A stretch of DNA of 64,000 nucleotides from Microbacterium testaceum StLB037. GTDB lineage: Bacteria > Actinomycetota > Actinomycetes > Actinomycetales > Microbacteriaceae. Numbering within the stretch: the stretch's first letter is position 1; each line of letters begins with the position of its first letter. Under the pieces are notes generated by a model, which was given only the letters and a program-made list of their open reading frames with translations, was not told where the DNA came from and searched no databases. The stretch is from assembly GCF_008763945.1 (NCBI RefSeq), contig NZ_VTQH01000002.1, positions 364,578 through 428,577 of the forward strand, in the 5' to 3' direction. This document shows positions 8,701 through 20,673 of the stretch, piece by piece. A program made the position numbers and the translations under genes.

Positions 8701-9797
8701 CGGAAGACTCCTGTCGTGAAGGCGAGGCCGAGGGTGACGGCCACCGCCAGGAAGAGAGCACCGGTCGTGATGATGAGCCCGATGAGGAGCTTGCTGCCCT
8801 TCTCGGGTGCCGGCGGTCGGATGATCTCACCGGGCTGCTTGACGGTGCTGATCGCGGCGCTGGCCGCGATCGGGGTGGGAGACGAGGCGGGCGGCAGCTC
8901 GCCGTCGAGGAGCACCGCGTCGGCGTCACGGCCGTCGGTGGTGCCGGGTGCGTGACCGATCGAGCCCAGACCCTCGGGCAGTTCGAAGGTGCCGGTGATC
9001 ATGACCTCGCCCGTCGCGGTGACGGGGCCGACCAGGGGGACGCCCGCGGGAGTCTGCGACAGGATCAGCGCGTTCGGGGTCGACACCGCGCCGCTCGCGG
9101 CGGTGTTGCGCGAGATCAGCTGGTCGAACGAGGCCGGGAGGGTGACCTCGGGGGTCGCGCCGTCGAGCAGCTCGGAGCCGAGGGCGGGGTTCACCACCGA
9201 TGACCCGGGAGCGTCGGCCGCGGCCTCCTCGAGGGCGGCCGGTCGGAAGATCGCCGGCTGAGCGGGCTCGTCGTCGACCTGCGGGGCCGCGGCCGGGGCG
9301 TTCTGGCGGGGCAGCGACGACTCGAGGTCGGAGCTGATCACCGGCACGGCCGCGGTGCGGATCTTCTCCTGCGCCCGCACCTGGCGGCGGGTGAGGCCGG
9401 TGACGCCGAAGTCGCCGTCGCCGAACGGGCCGTCGAACGAGTCGGGGCGGAGGGCGGGAGCGAACGGCTCGTCACGCGGGACGACGGGTGCGGGCTCCTC
9501 CGATACGGCCGGCTCGTGCGTCGAGGGCGCCCCAGCGCCGGCGGGGGCCCCGAGCACAGCGTGCTCGTCCGAGACCGCGGGCTCGCTCGAGACGGCGGGC
9601 TCCTCGGCGACGCCGGGCTCGGGGACGCGATCCACGACGGGCGCCTCGGGTGCCTCGACCGCGGGGGCCGGGGTGCCGGCATCCGGAGTCTCGCCCTCGG
9701 GCTGCGGAGTGATGATGGGCGTCGCGCCGGTCTGGCGGAGCTCGCGCAGCTGCCGACGGGTCAGCGCGGGAGTCTCGGAATTCTCGGGAGTGCTCAT
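8697..9797 (-). CDS. Pro/Ala/Glu-rich single-pass membrane protein of unknown function
   Basis: This 366-residue protein is squeezed between nadD and rsfS, with 4-base overlaps on both sides. Most of it is disordered, rich in Pro, Ala, Glu and Val. One predicted helix lies near the C-terminus (about 335-358), preceded by a Lys-containing segment, with only a short tail after it. Two copies of a short motif stand out: LTRRQLREL at residues 12-20 and [11 protein letters not shown] at 135-145. I know of no named domain. The orientation is probably tail-anchored with a large cytoplasmic part. Co-translation with nadD and rsfS says only that it is made with growth-linked genes. Confidence 0.8.
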   Translation of the reverse strand: MSTPENSETPALTRRQLRELRQTGATPIITPQPEGETPDAGTPAPAVEAPEAPVVDRVPEPGVAEEPAVSSEPAVSDEHAVLGAPAGAGAPSTHEPAVSEEPAPVVPRDEPFAPALRPDSFDGPFGDGDFGVTGLTRRQVRAQEKIRTAAVPVISSDLESSLPRQNAPAAAPQVDDEPAQPAIFRPAALEEAAADAPGSSVVNPALGSELLDGATPEVTLPASFDQLISRNTAASGAVSTPNALILSQTPAGVPLVGPVTATGEVMITGTFELPEGLGSIGHAPGTTDGRDADAVLLDGELPPASSPTPIAASAAISTVKQPGEIIRPPAPEKGSKLLIGLIITTGALFLAVAVTLGLAFTTGVFR

Positions 9798-10390
9798 GCT
9801 GTGCTCCGGTAGAGGTGGTGCTTCGCGATGTACTGCACGACGCCGTCGGGCACGAGGTACCACACGGGGTGGCCCCGGCGCACGCGGGCGCGGCAGTCTG
9901 TGGACGAGATCGACAGGGCGGGGATCTCCAGCTGGCTCACGTTCTCGGACGGGAGGCCCTCGGTGGTCAGGACGTGACCCGGTCGCGAGACCGCGACGAA
10001 GTGCGCGAGGTCCCACAGCTCTTGATGGTTGCGCCAGCTGAGGATCTGCGCGACCGCGTCGGCGCCCGTGATGAAGAACAGCTCTGCACCGGGGCGCTGA
10101 TCCTGCAGGTCGCGCAGGGTGTCGATCGTGTACGTGGGCCCCGCGCGATCGACGTCGACGCGGCTCACGGTGAACTGCGGATTGGATGCCGTGGCGATCA
10201 CCGTCATGAGGTAGCGGTGCTCGCTCTCGGTGACGTCGTCTTTCTGCCACGGGCGGCCCGTGGGCACGAAGACGACCTCGTCGAGGTCCAACGATTGGGC
10301 GACCTCGCTGGCGGCGACCAGGTGACCGTGATGGATGGGATCGAACGTCCCACCCATGACCCCGATGCGAGGGGCGCGCGTCACCGACAT
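9794..10390 (-). CDS. nadD: Nicotinate-nucleotide adenylyltransferase
   Basis: This 198-residue enzyme makes deamido-NAD from nicotinate mononucleotide and ATP. It has the nucleotidyltransferase signature [12 protein letters not shown] (residues 14-25, with the HxGH motif) and the C-terminal [13 protein letters not shown] segment corresponding to the ISST(x)IR motif. It starts 10 bases after the small membrane-protein gene and its stop overlaps the next ATG. The length is normal. Confidence 0.96.
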   Translation of the reverse strand: MSVTRAPRIGVMGGTFDPIHHGHLVAASEVAQSLDLDEVVFVPTGRPWQKDDVTESEHRYLMTVIATASNPQFTVSRVDVDRAGPTYTIDTLRDLQDQRPGAELFFITGADAVAQILSWRNHQELWDLAHFVAVSRPGHVLTTEGLPSENVSQLEIPALSISSTDCRARVRRGHPVWYLVPDGVVQYIAKHHLYRSTA

Positions 10391-10400
10391 ACGGTGGGCC

Positions 10401-10625
10401 TCAGTGGCCGTGCGCCTCGGGGGTGGGCGTCCCGTGCTTCTGGGTGTACGCCGCCGCCTTGTGCGCGTGACGGTTCGACACGTTGCGGTACGACAGCGTC
10501 ACGAGGCTCAGGGCGACGAAGGTCACGAACGCCACGGCGCCGTACCAGAAGGTCTGGGCCTGGACGTTGCCGCCGTGGTGGGCGCCTTCTTCTGCGGCGT
10601 GGGCCAGAAGTGCGACGAAAGTCAT
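10401..10625 (-). CDS. Small one-helix membrane protein
   Basis: This 74-residue protein starts at ATG 10625, with GGAG 5 bases upstream. A longer frame back to 10661 exists but lacks this site. After a short His/Glu-rich N-terminus ([10 protein letters not shown]) comes one helix (about 26-45), then a basic, His-rich tail. The family is unknown to me. It sits between proA and nadD in the operon, 10 bases before nadD. His residues at both ends could bind metal, but that is only a guess. Confidence 0.75.
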   Translation of the reverse strand: MTFVALLAHAAEEGAHHGGNVQAQTFWYGAVAFVTFVALSLVTLSYRNVSNRHAHKAAAYTQKHGTPTPEAHGH

Positions 10626-10675
10626 CAGTGCTCCGATCAGAGGTCTGCGCGAGGCGCGCATCTCATTTTAGGCGG

Positions 10676-11931
10676 TCAGGCGCGTACCTGGCCGTCGCCG
10701 CGCCCGAGCCACTTCGTGCTCGTGAGCTCGGCGAGGCCCATGGGTCCGCGGGCGTGGAGTTTCTGGGTGGAGATGCCGACCTCGGCCCCGAAGCCGAACT
10801 CGCCTCCATCGGTGAAACGCGTGGAGGCGTTCACCAGCACCACCGCGGAGTCGACCTCGGCGAGGAAGCGCTCGGCCGCCTCGGGGTCGGCGGTGATGAT
10901 CGACTCGGTGTGGTGCGTCGAGTAGCGGCGGATGTGCGCGAGCGCCTCGTCGAGACCGTCGACCACGCGCACGGCGAGATCGAGCGTGCCGTACTCCGTC
11001 GACCAGTCGTCGTCGGTGGCCGAGACGACCCGCGCATCTAGCGCGCGCGTCGCCTCGTCGCCGTGCACGGTCACGCCGGCTTCGTCGAGGGATGCCAGCA
11101 GCTCCGGCAGCAGGCGATCGGCCGCCGCGCGGTGCACGAGCACCGTCTCGACGGCGTTGCACACGCTCGGGCGCTGGGTCTTGGCGTTCAGCACGATGTC
11201 GCGGGCCCAGTCCTCGCGCGCGGTGGCGTCGAGGAAGACGTGCACGACGCCGGCCCCGGTCTCGATGACGGGGACGGTCGACTCGGTGACGACGGTCTCG
11301 ATGAGTCCGGCGCTGCCGCGCGGGACGAGCACGTCGACGAGGCCGCGGGCGTTCATGAGGGCCTTCGCGCCGTCACGACCGAAGTCGTCGACGCTCTGGA
11401 TCGCCTCGGGGCTCACACCCTGATCGGCCAGCGCATCGCGCATGACGCGCACGAGCGTGGCGTTGCTGCTCTGCGCCGCCGACCCCCCGCGCAGCACCAC
11501 GGCATTGCCCGAGCGCAGGGCCAGAGAGGCGATGTCGACGGTCACGTTGGGTCGTGCCTCGTATATCGAGCCGACCACGCCGAAGGGCACGGCCACCTTC
11601 TCGAGGGAGAGGCCGTTCGGCAGGGTGCGGGTGTCGAGGACGCGCCCGACCGGGTCGGGGAGCTCGGCGACATCGCGCACCGCCGCGGCGAGGGCCGACA
11701 CGCGCGTGTCATCGAGACGCAGGCGGTCCAGTAGCGCCTCGCCGATGGCATCCTGCCGCCCTCTCTCGAGGTCGTCGGCGTTGGCCGCGACGATCTCGGT
11801 CGATGCGGCCTCGAGCGCGTCGGCGACGGCGTGCAGCAGCGCGCTCTTGCGGGCCGAATCGAGCAGACCGATCTCGCGCGCGGCGTCTTTGGCCAGACGC
11901 AGGCGCTCGTCGACGGAGGTGGCGATGGCGG

Positions 11932-11935
<4 letters not shown>
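10676..11935 (-). CDS. proA: Glutamate-5-semialdehyde dehydrogenase
   Basis: This 419-residue enzyme reduces gamma-glutamyl phosphate with NADPH, the second step of proline synthesis. Visible marks are VPFGVVGSIYEARPNVTVD, the cofactor-site region GNAVVLRGGSAA, the catalytic Cys in AKTQRPSVCNAVETVLVH, and the C-terminal ARGPMGLAELTSTKW. The ATG at 11935 overlaps the proB stop (ATGA), so enzyme and kinase are translationally coupled. An unrelated N-terminal extension in the same frame was rejected. Confidence 0.97.
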
Positions 11936-14411
<2,476 letters not shown>

Positions 14412-14672
14412 TTACTCCGCTGCTGCGGTGACGATGTTGACGACCTTCCGGCCGCCCTTCGCGCCGAACTGGACCGCACCGGGTGCCAGGGCGAACAGCG
14501 TGTCGTCGCCGCCACGGCCGACGTTGGCGCCGGGGTGGAAGTGCGTGCCGCGCTGGCGGACGATGATCTCGCCGGCGAGGACGACCTGGCCGCCGAAGCG
14601 CTTCACGCCGAGGCGCTGTGCGTTGGAATCACGACCGTTACGGGTGGAGCTTGCGCCCTTTTTGTGTGCCAT
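14412..14672 (-). CDS. rpmA: 50S ribosomal protein L27
   Basis: This 86-residue protein has the family N-terminus [17 protein letters not shown] and core [18 protein letters not shown] and [17 protein letters not shown]. The N-terminal tail reaches the peptidyl transferase centre. It has no Firmicute-style cleavable leader. It starts 18 bases after the rplU stop. Confidence 0.98.
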   Translation of the reverse strand: MAHKKGASSTRNGRDSNAQRLGVKRFGGQVVLAGEIIVRQRGTHFHPGANVGRGGDDTLFALAPGAVQFGAKGGRKVVNIVTAAAE

Positions 14673-14690
14673 CTCTGCGTCTCCTGGCTC

Positions 14691-14999
14691 TTACTTGATG
14701 CCGGTGATCTTGACGCGCGTGAGGTCCTGACGGTGGCCCTGGCGCTTCTTGTAGCCGGTCTTGTTCTTGAACTTCTGGATCACGATCTTCGGACCGCGCT
14801 CCTCGCCGAGCACCTCGGCCGTGACCGAGACCTTCGCGAGCTTGTCGGCGTCGGTCGTGACCGCGTCGCCGTCGACGAACAGGACGGCGGGCAGCTGGAT
14901 GCTCTCGCCGATCTTCGCCTTCTGGCGGTCGAGCACGACGACCGTGCCGACCTGGACCTTCTCCTGGCGGCCGCCGGCGCGCACAACTGCGTAAACCAC
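14691..14999 (-). CDS. rplU: 50S ribosomal protein L21
   Basis: This 102-residue protein reads [18 protein letters not shown] from the GTG at 14999 and ends with the YKKRQGHRQ motif typical of L21. AGGTG lies just upstream of the GTG. An in-frame extension toward 15071 is not L21-like. It is the first gene of the leftward operon that runs through rpmA, obg, proB, proA, nadD and rsfS. Confidence 0.97.
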   Translation of the reverse strand: MVYAVVRAGGRQEKVQVGTVVVLDRQKAKIGESIQLPAVLFVDGDAVTTDADKLAKVSVTAEVLGEERGPKIVIQKFKNKTGYKKRQGHRQDLTRVKITGIK

Positions 15000-15213
15000 T
15001 TCACACCTGTTTTCGTTCGGGAGCGCGGAGCTCCGGTTGTCTGATGACGTCGGGAGGGTCTGACGACCCAAGTCTCGGTGCGATCCGGCGGGCTGAACCC
15101 GCGGGGTCCTGCTCCTGTCAGGAGTGGACGCGACGCACCAAGGGTCAAGTTTAGCTCACGTCACGGCATCCGGCAAAAGCATCCGACCCGCGTGTCGACC
15201 GTAGGATTTCCGA

Positions 15214-15489
15214 ATGGCGATCCTGATCGACGACCCGCAGTGGCCCGCGCACGGACGGCTGTGGGCTCACCTGGTCAGCGACAGCGACCTCGCCGAGCTG
15301 CATGCCTTCGCCGCCGCGGCCGGTATCCCGCGTCGCGCCTTCGACCTCGACCACTACGACGTGCCCGACGAGCGGCACGCCGACCTCGTCCGCGCGGGGG
15401 CCGAGCACTTGGGCGGCAAAGAGCTGGTGCGGCGCCTGCGCGCCTCGGGCCTGCGGATCACGGCGCGGGAGCGGCGTACGCGCGGCTGA
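15214..15489 (+). CDS. DUF4031 family protein
   Basis: This 91-residue protein reads MAILIDDPQWPAHGRLWAHLVSDS from the start and later FDLDHYDVPDERH. I recognise this as DUF4031, a small actinobacterial family of unknown function. It has many His and Asp residues (HGRLWAH, DLDHYD) that could form a metal site. It is divergent from rplU and convergent with rne, with a family B palindrome between it and rne. Confidence 0.85.
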   Translation: MAILIDDPQWPAHGRLWAHLVSDSDLAELHAFAAAAGIPRRAFDLDHYDVPDERHADLVRAGAEHLGGKELVRRLRASGLRITARERRTRG

Positions 15490-15558
15490 GGCCCCACCCC
15501 GTCGGTAGCGGACCGTGCGCGGGTCCCGGGGCTCCCGGCATCCACCCCGCCCGCTCCC

Positions 15559-15625
15559 ACGCGTGAGGGGCCACGTCCTGTCGCCTGGCGCGATGCGCGG
15601 CGACGAGAACTGGCCCCTCACGCGT
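15559..15625. repeat. Family B palindromic repeat, copy 1
   Basis: The arms at 15559-15585 and 15599-15625 are inverted repeats of 27 bases around a 13-base loop. The outer 15 bases of each arm (ACGCGTGAGGGGCCA) match perfectly, as do the inner GTCGCC ends. The element lies between the convergent ends of the DUF4031 gene and rne and could also serve as a two-way terminator. Related copies are at 50111-50177 and 50206-50272. Confidence 0.85.
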
Positions 15626-15637
15626 AAGGGAACCGGC

Positions 15638-18268
15638 TCAGGACTCCGTGGTCGGCTGGGCGTTGACCGGGGTGCCCGTCAGCGCCGCGGTGGTCACGCG
15701 GCGGCGCGAGCGCCCCTGACCCGGCGCCTTGGGCTCGGGGAGGGCCTCGAGGACCGACTCGAGCAGGGCGTTCTTCTCGGTACGCGGTGCCTTGGGCTCG
15801 CGCTTCTTGCGCGGACGCTTCTCGCGGGCGGGGGCCGGCGCCTCGGCGGCCGACTCGCTCTTGGCCTCGAGCACGGCTTCGACGGATGCCACGACCGCAG
15901 CCTCCACGACGGCGGGGTCGTCGATGGTGGGCTTGACGGTCGAGGCCGCGATCTGCGCGAGGGCCGACTTCACACCCTCGGTGATGACGTGGGTGCCGCC
16001 GGCCGGGGCCGCCGCTCCCCCACCGTTGCCGCCGCCGTTGCCCTGACCGGCGTTGCCGCCGCCGTTTGCGCCGCCCGACTGCGCGTTGCTGTTCGAGCCG
16101 TTGTTGCCCCCGCGACCGCGACGGTTCGACGAACCGTTGCCGCTTCCGTTGCCGTTCGACGAACCCGCGGGACGGTGCTTGACGACGGGGTCGTGGTGCA
16201 CGATCACGCCGCGGCCGGCGCACACCTCGCACGCCTCGCTGAAGGTCTCGAGCAGGCCCAGGCCCAGCTTCTTGCGGGTCATCTGCACGAGGCCGAGCGA
16301 GGTGACCTCGGCCACCTGGTGCTTCGTGCGGTCGCGGCTCAGGCACTCGATGAGGCGGCGCAGCACGAGGTCGCGGTTGGACTCGAGCACCATGTCGATG
16401 AAGTCGACGACGATGATGCCGCCGATGTCGCGCAGGCGCAGCTGGCGCACGATCTCTTCGGCCGCCTCGAGGTTGTTCTTGGTGACGGTCTCTTCGAGGT
16501 TGCCGCCCGAGCCGACGAACTTGCCGGTGTTGACGTCGACGACGGTCATGGCCTCGGTGCGGTCGATGACCAGCGAGCCACCCGAGGGCAGCCATACCTT
16601 GCGGTCGAGCGCCTTCTCGATCTGCTCGGTCACGCGGAACGCGTCGAACGGGTCCTGCTCGCCCTGGTACTTCTCGACGCGCTCGAGCAGGTCGGGGGCA
16701 ACGCCCTGCAGGTACGACGAGATCGTCTGCAGCGCCTCGTCGCCCTGGATGAGCATGCGCGTGAAGTCCTCGTTGAAGACGTCGCGCACGATCTTGACCA
16801 GGAGGTCGGGCTCGGAGTGCAGCAGGGCCGGGGCCTGGATGGTCTTGACCTGGCTCGAGACGTGCTCCCACTGCGAGGTGAGGCGCTGGACGTCGAGGGT
16901 CAGCTGCTCTTCGGTGGCGCCCTCGGCGGCCGTGCGCACGATCACGCCGGACGACTCGGGGAGCACCTCCTTGAGGATCTTCTTCAGGCGAGCACGCTCG
17001 GTGTCGGGCAGCTTGCGCGAGATGCCGTTCATCGTGCCATTGGGCACGTAGACGAGGTAGCGGCCGGGCAGCGAGATCTGGCTCGTCAGGCGCGCGCCCT
17101 TGTGGCCCACGGGGTCCTTGGTGACCTGCACGAGCACGCGGTCGCCCGACTTGAGGGCGAGCTCGATGCGGCGCGGCTGGTTGTTGGTCTCGACGCCGTC
17201 CCAGTCGACCTCGCCGGAGTACAGCACGGCGTTTCGCCCGCGGCCGATGTCGACGAAGGCGGCCTCCATGCTCGGCAGCACGTTCTGCACGCGACCGAGG
17301 TAGACGTTGCCGATCAGCGAGGCGTCCTGGTTGCGCGCGACGTAGTGCTCGACGAGCACGTTGTCTTCGAGCACGGCGATCTGGATGCGCCCTGCCTTGG
17401 AACGCACGACCATCACGCGATCGACGGCCTCGCGGCGCGCGAGGAATTCGGCCTCGGTGACCACGGGGCGGCGACGCCCGGCCTCGCGGCCGTCACGACG
17501 ACGCTGCTTCTTGGCCTCGAGACGCGTCGACCCCTTGATGCGCTGCGGCTCGGTGATGACCTCGACCGCGCGCTGGCGCACGGGAGGGGCGGCCGGGGCC
17601 TCGGGGGCCTCGTCGCGGGTGTCGTTCGCGCCGCCGCGGCGGCGGTTGCGGCGACGGGCGTTCGCCGAGAGGCGGTCGGAACCCTCGTCGTCACGCTCGT
17701 CGACGTCGTCGCGGATGATGACGGGCGGCAGCTCGGGCGCGTAGAAGTGCAGGGCCGTCGACACCGCCGACACGAAGTTCTCCGGAAGCAGACCCAGCGA
17801 CACGGCCGTCGGGCGGGCGGGCTTCTCGGGCTCGGCGGGGGTCTCGGGCTGGGCGGGGGTCTCCGACCCTTCCGCCGGGTTCCTGGTCTTCTCGCTCGCG
17901 TCGTCCGTGGCGTCGACGGAAACGGTTCCGGATGCCGGGGCCTCGGCGTCACCGGCGGACTCTTCGACCTGCGCGGCGGGGCTCGCCTCGTCTGCGTTCG
18001 TCGCGTCCGCAGCAGGCTGCTCTGTTGCGGGCTGCTCTACCGCAGGCTCCTCGCCGGCGGGCTCGTCCGACGCGGACTCGTCCGACGCGGGGATGTCCTC
18101 CACATCGAGCACCGCGGGCGCCTCGGTGTCGTCGGCGGCCGCGTCCTCGGCATCCTGAACCGCTGCCTCTTCTTCGTCGACCGCGGGGGCCGTCTCGGAA
18201 GGAGCTGCGGTCTCGGGCGAGATCGGCGCCTCGTCGGTGGGGTTCTGTTCGTCTGTCACATCGGCCAT
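15638..18268 (-). CDS. rne: Ribonuclease E/G family endoribonuclease
   Basis: The protein has 876 residues. An acidic, disordered N-terminal part (about 1-270, Glu/Ala/Asp-rich, then Arg-rich) precedes an S1 RNA-binding domain (SLIGNVYLGRVQNVLPSMEAAFVDIG) and the catalytic core, with LPSGGSLVIDRTEAMTVVDVNTGKF and IVVDFIDM supplying the metal-binding aspartates. CEVCAGRG is the Zn-link cysteine motif. A Gly/Asn/Ser-rich stretch follows (about residues 705-755), then a basic tail. It processes rRNA and tRNA and decays mRNA. I chose the ATG at 18268, which has GGAG upstream. Placing disordered arms on both sides of the core is the usual actinobacterial design. Confidence 0.95.
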   Translation of the reverse strand: MADVTDEQNPTDEAPISPETAAPSETAPAVDEEEAAVQDAEDAAADDTEAPAVLDVEDIPASDESASDEPAGEEPAVEQPATEQPAADATNADEASPAAQVEESAGDAEAPASGTVSVDATDDASEKTRNPAEGSETPAQPETPAEPEKPARPTAVSLGLLPENFVSAVSTALHFYAPELPPVIIRDDVDERDDEGSDRLSANARRRNRRRGGANDTRDEAPEAPAAPPVRQRAVEVITEPQRIKGSTRLEAKKQRRRDGREAGRRRPVVTEAEFLARREAVDRVMVVRSKAGRIQIAVLEDNVLVEHYVARNQDASLIGNVYLGRVQNVLPSMEAAFVDIGRGRNAVLYSGEVDWDGVETNNQPRRIELALKSGDRVLVQVTKDPVGHKGARLTSQISLPGRYLVYVPNGTMNGISRKLPDTERARLKKILKEVLPESSGVIVRTAAEGATEEQLTLDVQRLTSQWEHVSSQVKTIQAPALLHSEPDLLVKIVRDVFNEDFTRMLIQGDEALQTISSYLQGVAPDLLERVEKYQGEQDPFDAFRVTEQIEKALDRKVWLPSGGSLVIDRTEAMTVVDVNTGKFVGSGGNLEETVTKNNLEAAEEIVRQLRLRDIGGIIVVDFIDMVLESNRDLVLRRLIECLSRDRTKHQVAEVTSLGLVQMTRKKLGLGLLETFSEACEVCAGRGVIVHHDPVVKHRPAGSSNGNGSGNGSSNRRGRGGNNGSNSNAQSGGANGGGNAGQGNGGGNGGGAAAPAGGTHVITEGVKSALAQIAASTVKPTIDDPAVVEAAVVASVEAVLEAKSESAAEAPAPAREKRPRKKREPKAPRTEKNALLESVLEALPEPKAPGQGRSRRRVTTAALTGTPVNAQPTTES

Positions 18269-18597
18269 GTCGGGGTACTCCCTGGCGGACGACACCGCGC
18301 GTCGTCCGACGAAATCTCATGCGGCGCCGCACCCGGCGGGGCCGCGAACTCACTCGGTCTGCAGCCGGCCTGCGGCTCGGGCTGCGAAGGGCGGTCATCG
18401 CCCGAAGTCTTCAGGGTGATGTTCCTGCGGCGCGGCCGCGGTCACATCAGCCTTCATTATCGCACGAAGTGCCCGGAACACCCACGAGGCATCTCCGAAC
18501 CGGCCCGTCGGCCCGATGAACGGGCGCCTCTCCGGCGGCGCCTCGTCGTCGAGACGTTCAAAGCCGCCGCATAGCGGGTCGATGGAAGAATCTCCGC

Positions 18598-19194
18598 ATG
18601 AGCGAAACCGTCACCCCCCGTCGTCCGGTCGTCGTTGCGATCTGGCTGATCTTCGCGGGGGTCGTGGGATGGTGGGCGGCGTTCTCGCTCACCATGGAAC
18701 GCTTCCACCAGCTCGAGAACCCCGGGGCCGCGGCATCCTGTGACTTCAGCGTGCTGGTCCAGTGCTCGACGAATCTGCAGTCGGCGCAGGGCAGCGTGTT
18801 CGGCTTCCCCAACCCGATCATCGGCCTCGCGGCCTGGATCGCCCCCATCGTCGTCGGCGCGGCGCTGCTCGCCGGTGCGCGGTTCGCCCGGTGGTTCTGG
18901 ACCCTGTTCTGGCTCGGTTTCGTCTTCGCCCTGGGCTTCGTCATCTGGCTCATCGGGCAGAGCCTGTTCGTGCTCGCGACCCTGTGCCCGTGGTGCATGG
19001 TGACGTGGTCGGTCGTGATCCCCTCGTTCTTCGTCGTGACGCTGCACGTGCTGCGCGAGGGGGTCATCCCGCGCCCGCGCGTGCAGGAGGTCGCCGACCG
19101 CCTGATGGCGTGGGTGCCGCTCATGACCATCGTGGCGTTCGCCGTCGTCGCCGTGCTGGCGCAGGTGCGCCTCGACGTGCTGTCGCAGTTCTGA
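18598..19194 (+). CDS. Vitamin K epoxide reductase (VKOR) family protein
   Basis: This 198-residue membrane protein has four or five helices. It carries the redox pair C48/C56 in an outside loop and the CPWC active site (C130, C133) at the membrane face. In actinobacteria VKOR reoxidises extracytoplasmic DsbA-like thioredoxins using quinone, so it supports disulfide formation in exported proteins. No DsbA partner is adjacent. It starts at ATG 18598. It is divergent from rne and ends before repeat array A3. Confidence 0.93.
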   Translation: MSETVTPRRPVVVAIWLIFAGVVGWWAAFSLTMERFHQLENPGAAASCDFSVLVQCSTNLQSAQGSVFGFPNPIIGLAAWIAPIVVGAALLAGARFARWFWTLFWLGFVFALGFVIWLIGQSLFVLATLCPWCMVTWSVVIPSFFVVTLHVLREGVIPRPRVQEVADRLMAWVPLMTIVAFAVVAVLAQVRLDVLSQF

Positions 19195-19236
19195 GCCGAG
19201 CGGGGTCTGCCGGGGTGCGGCCGGCGGCTGCGTCGC

Positions 19237-19736
19237 CTCAGCGATTCGCACATGTTCAGCTGGAATGGCCCGGATGTCACTGAGTCTGTGCGGATCACTG
19301 AGCGTGTGTCAGCGCGGGGTCGGCGGTTGCGTATCCTCACTGATTTGCGCAACCTCAGCTGGAATGCCCCGGATGCCGCTGAACGAGTGCGGATCGCTGA
19401 GCGGTGGCGGCGCACGGGGTCGGCGCGGGACGGGCGGCTGCGCAAGCTCGGCGATTCGTACAACCTCAGGTGGGGTGCCCCGGATGCCACTGAGCGTGCG
19501 CGGATTGCTGAGCGTGCGGCGGCGCGCGGGGTCGGCGCGCGAGCGGCGGCGGCGCACCCTCAGGGATTCGCGCAGCCTCAGCCGGATTGCCCCGGATGCC
19601 ACTGAGATCGTGCGAATCGCTGAGCGTGCGGCGGCGCGCGGGGTCGGCGCGCGAGCGGCGGCGGCGCACCCTCAGCGATTCGCGCAGCCTCAGCCGGGAA
19701 GCCACGGAAGCGACTGAGGATGTGCGGATCACCGAG
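19237..19736. repeat. Family A palindromic repeat array A3, five units
   Basis: Units lie at 19237-19302, 19336-19401, 19447-19512, 19559-19624 and 19671-19736, with left-arm spacings of 99, 111, 112 and 112 bases. Left arms carry GATTCGCRCA and right arms TGCGGATCRCTGAG or TGCGAATCGCTGAG. Loops often hold GCCCCGGATGCCA. The spacers after units 3 and 4 are related, and the GC-rich stretch from 19620 to 19675 repeats that from 19508 to 19563, which points to recent tandem duplication. The array fills the gap between convergent VKOR and ndk. Confidence 0.9.
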
Positions 19737-19783
19737 CTGGCGAACGGCCCCCGGCCCGCCCGCGCGAACCCCGCCCCGAACAA

Positions 19784-19818
19784 CGAAGGCCGCCACCCTC
19801 GCGGGGCGGCGGCCTTCG
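19784..19818 (-). terminator. Intrinsic terminator of the ileS-folC-ndk operon
   Basis: CGAAGGCCGCC (19784-19794) and GGCGGCCTTCG (19808-19818) form a perfect 11-pair stem 12 bases past the ndk stop, followed on the minus strand by TTGTTCGGG. Confidence 0.85.
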
Positions 19819-19830
19819 TGGCATCCGGGA

Positions 19831-20247
19831 TCAGGAGAACCAGATCGCGAGCTCGCGCTCGGCGGATTCGACGCTGTCGGACCCGTGGACGAGGTTCTGC
19901 TGCACCTTGAGGCCCCAGTCGCGGCCGAAGTCGCCGCGGATCGTGCCGGGGGCGGCGGTGGTGGGGTCGGTCGTGCCCGCGAGCGAGCGGAAGCCCTCGA
20001 TGACGCGGTTGCCGGCGAGGCGGATCGCGACGGAGGGGCCCGACATCATGAACTCGAGCAGCGGCTCGTAGAACGGCTTCCCCTCGTGCTCGGCGTAGTG
20101 CTGGGCGAGGGTCTCGCGGTCGGGCTCGACGAGGCGGATGTCGACGAGGGCGTAGCCCTTCGCCTCGATACGGGCGAGGATCGCGCCGGTCAGGCCGCGG
20201 GCGACGCCGTCGGGCTTCACCAGGACGAGGGTCTCTTCGGTGGCCAT
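19831..20247 (-). CDS. ndk: Nucleoside diphosphate kinase
   Basis: This 138-residue enzyme exchanges phosphate between nucleoside di- and triphosphates. TLVLVKPDGVARG is the N-terminal signature. The usual NxxHGSDS motif appears as NLVHGSDSVESAERE, containing the phosphorylated His. It is the last gene of the ileS-folC-DUF4233-ndk operon, starting 3 bases after the DUF4233 stop. The length is normal. Confidence 0.97.
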   Translation of the reverse strand: MATEETLVLVKPDGVARGLTGAILARIEAKGYALVDIRLVEPDRETLAQHYAEHEGKPFYEPLLEFMMSGPSVAIRLAGNRVIEGFRSLAGTTDPTTAAPGTIRGDFGRDWGLKVQQNLVHGSDSVESAERELAIWFS

Positions 20248-20250
20248 GGG

Positions 20251-20673
20251 TCATTCTCCGTTCGAGAGGTCGGGGGATGCGGCGCGTCGGGCGTTCTGCC
20301 GATCGAGCGCCGCTCCCTTGATGGTCGCATACGCCCACATGCCGCCGAAAATGACGGCGACCACGGCGAGAGCCGGAACCAGGAAACCGGCGAGCAGCAG
20401 CACAACCTGCAGGCCCCACCCGGCGAAGAGCGCCCAGCGGTGTCGGAGCAGACCCGACACAGCGACCATCGCGATCGCCATCACGACACCGCCGACGATC
20501 CCCCACCACGGCTCGATGCCCGCGGGCAGCACCTTGAGGCCGTAAACGACGAGCCCGCCGAGGAAGACGATGATCGACTCGAAGCCGAGCACGACGGCGC
20601 CGAGGGACTCCTGGGCCCCGCGCTGACGGCGGGGGCGAGGGGCGCGCGGCTCGCGCGGGCTCACTCCTGCCAC
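20251..20673 (-). CDS. DUF4233 membrane protein
   Basis: This protein of about 140 residues has a basic N-terminus (PREPRAPRPRRQRG) and four helices (about 28-48, 57-77, 84-105 and 107-122). I recognise it as DUF4233, found between folC and ndk across actinobacteria. It overlaps folC. The start is either GTG 20673 or GTG 20664, the second forming a GTGA overlap with the folC stop, and I cannot decide between them. The function is unknown. Confidence 0.87.
   Translation of the reverse strand: MAGVSPREPRAPRPRRQRGAQESLGAVVLGFESIIVFLGGLVVYGLKVLPAGIEPWWGIVGGVVMAIAMVAVSGLLRHRWALFAGWGLQVVLLLAGFLVPALAVVAVIFGGMWAYATIKGAALDRQNARRAASPDLSNGE

Noticed and set aside
15100..15150. rplU promoter with TTGACC on the minus strand
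   Set aside because: A -35-like TTGACC is visible but I find no convincing -10 at the right distance.
15515..18574. Very long open frame on the plus strand opposite rne
   Set aside because: It is a mirror of the GC-rich rne codons; its protein is Arg/Leu/Val/Gly-rich with no domain, while rne has clear S1 and catalytic motifs.
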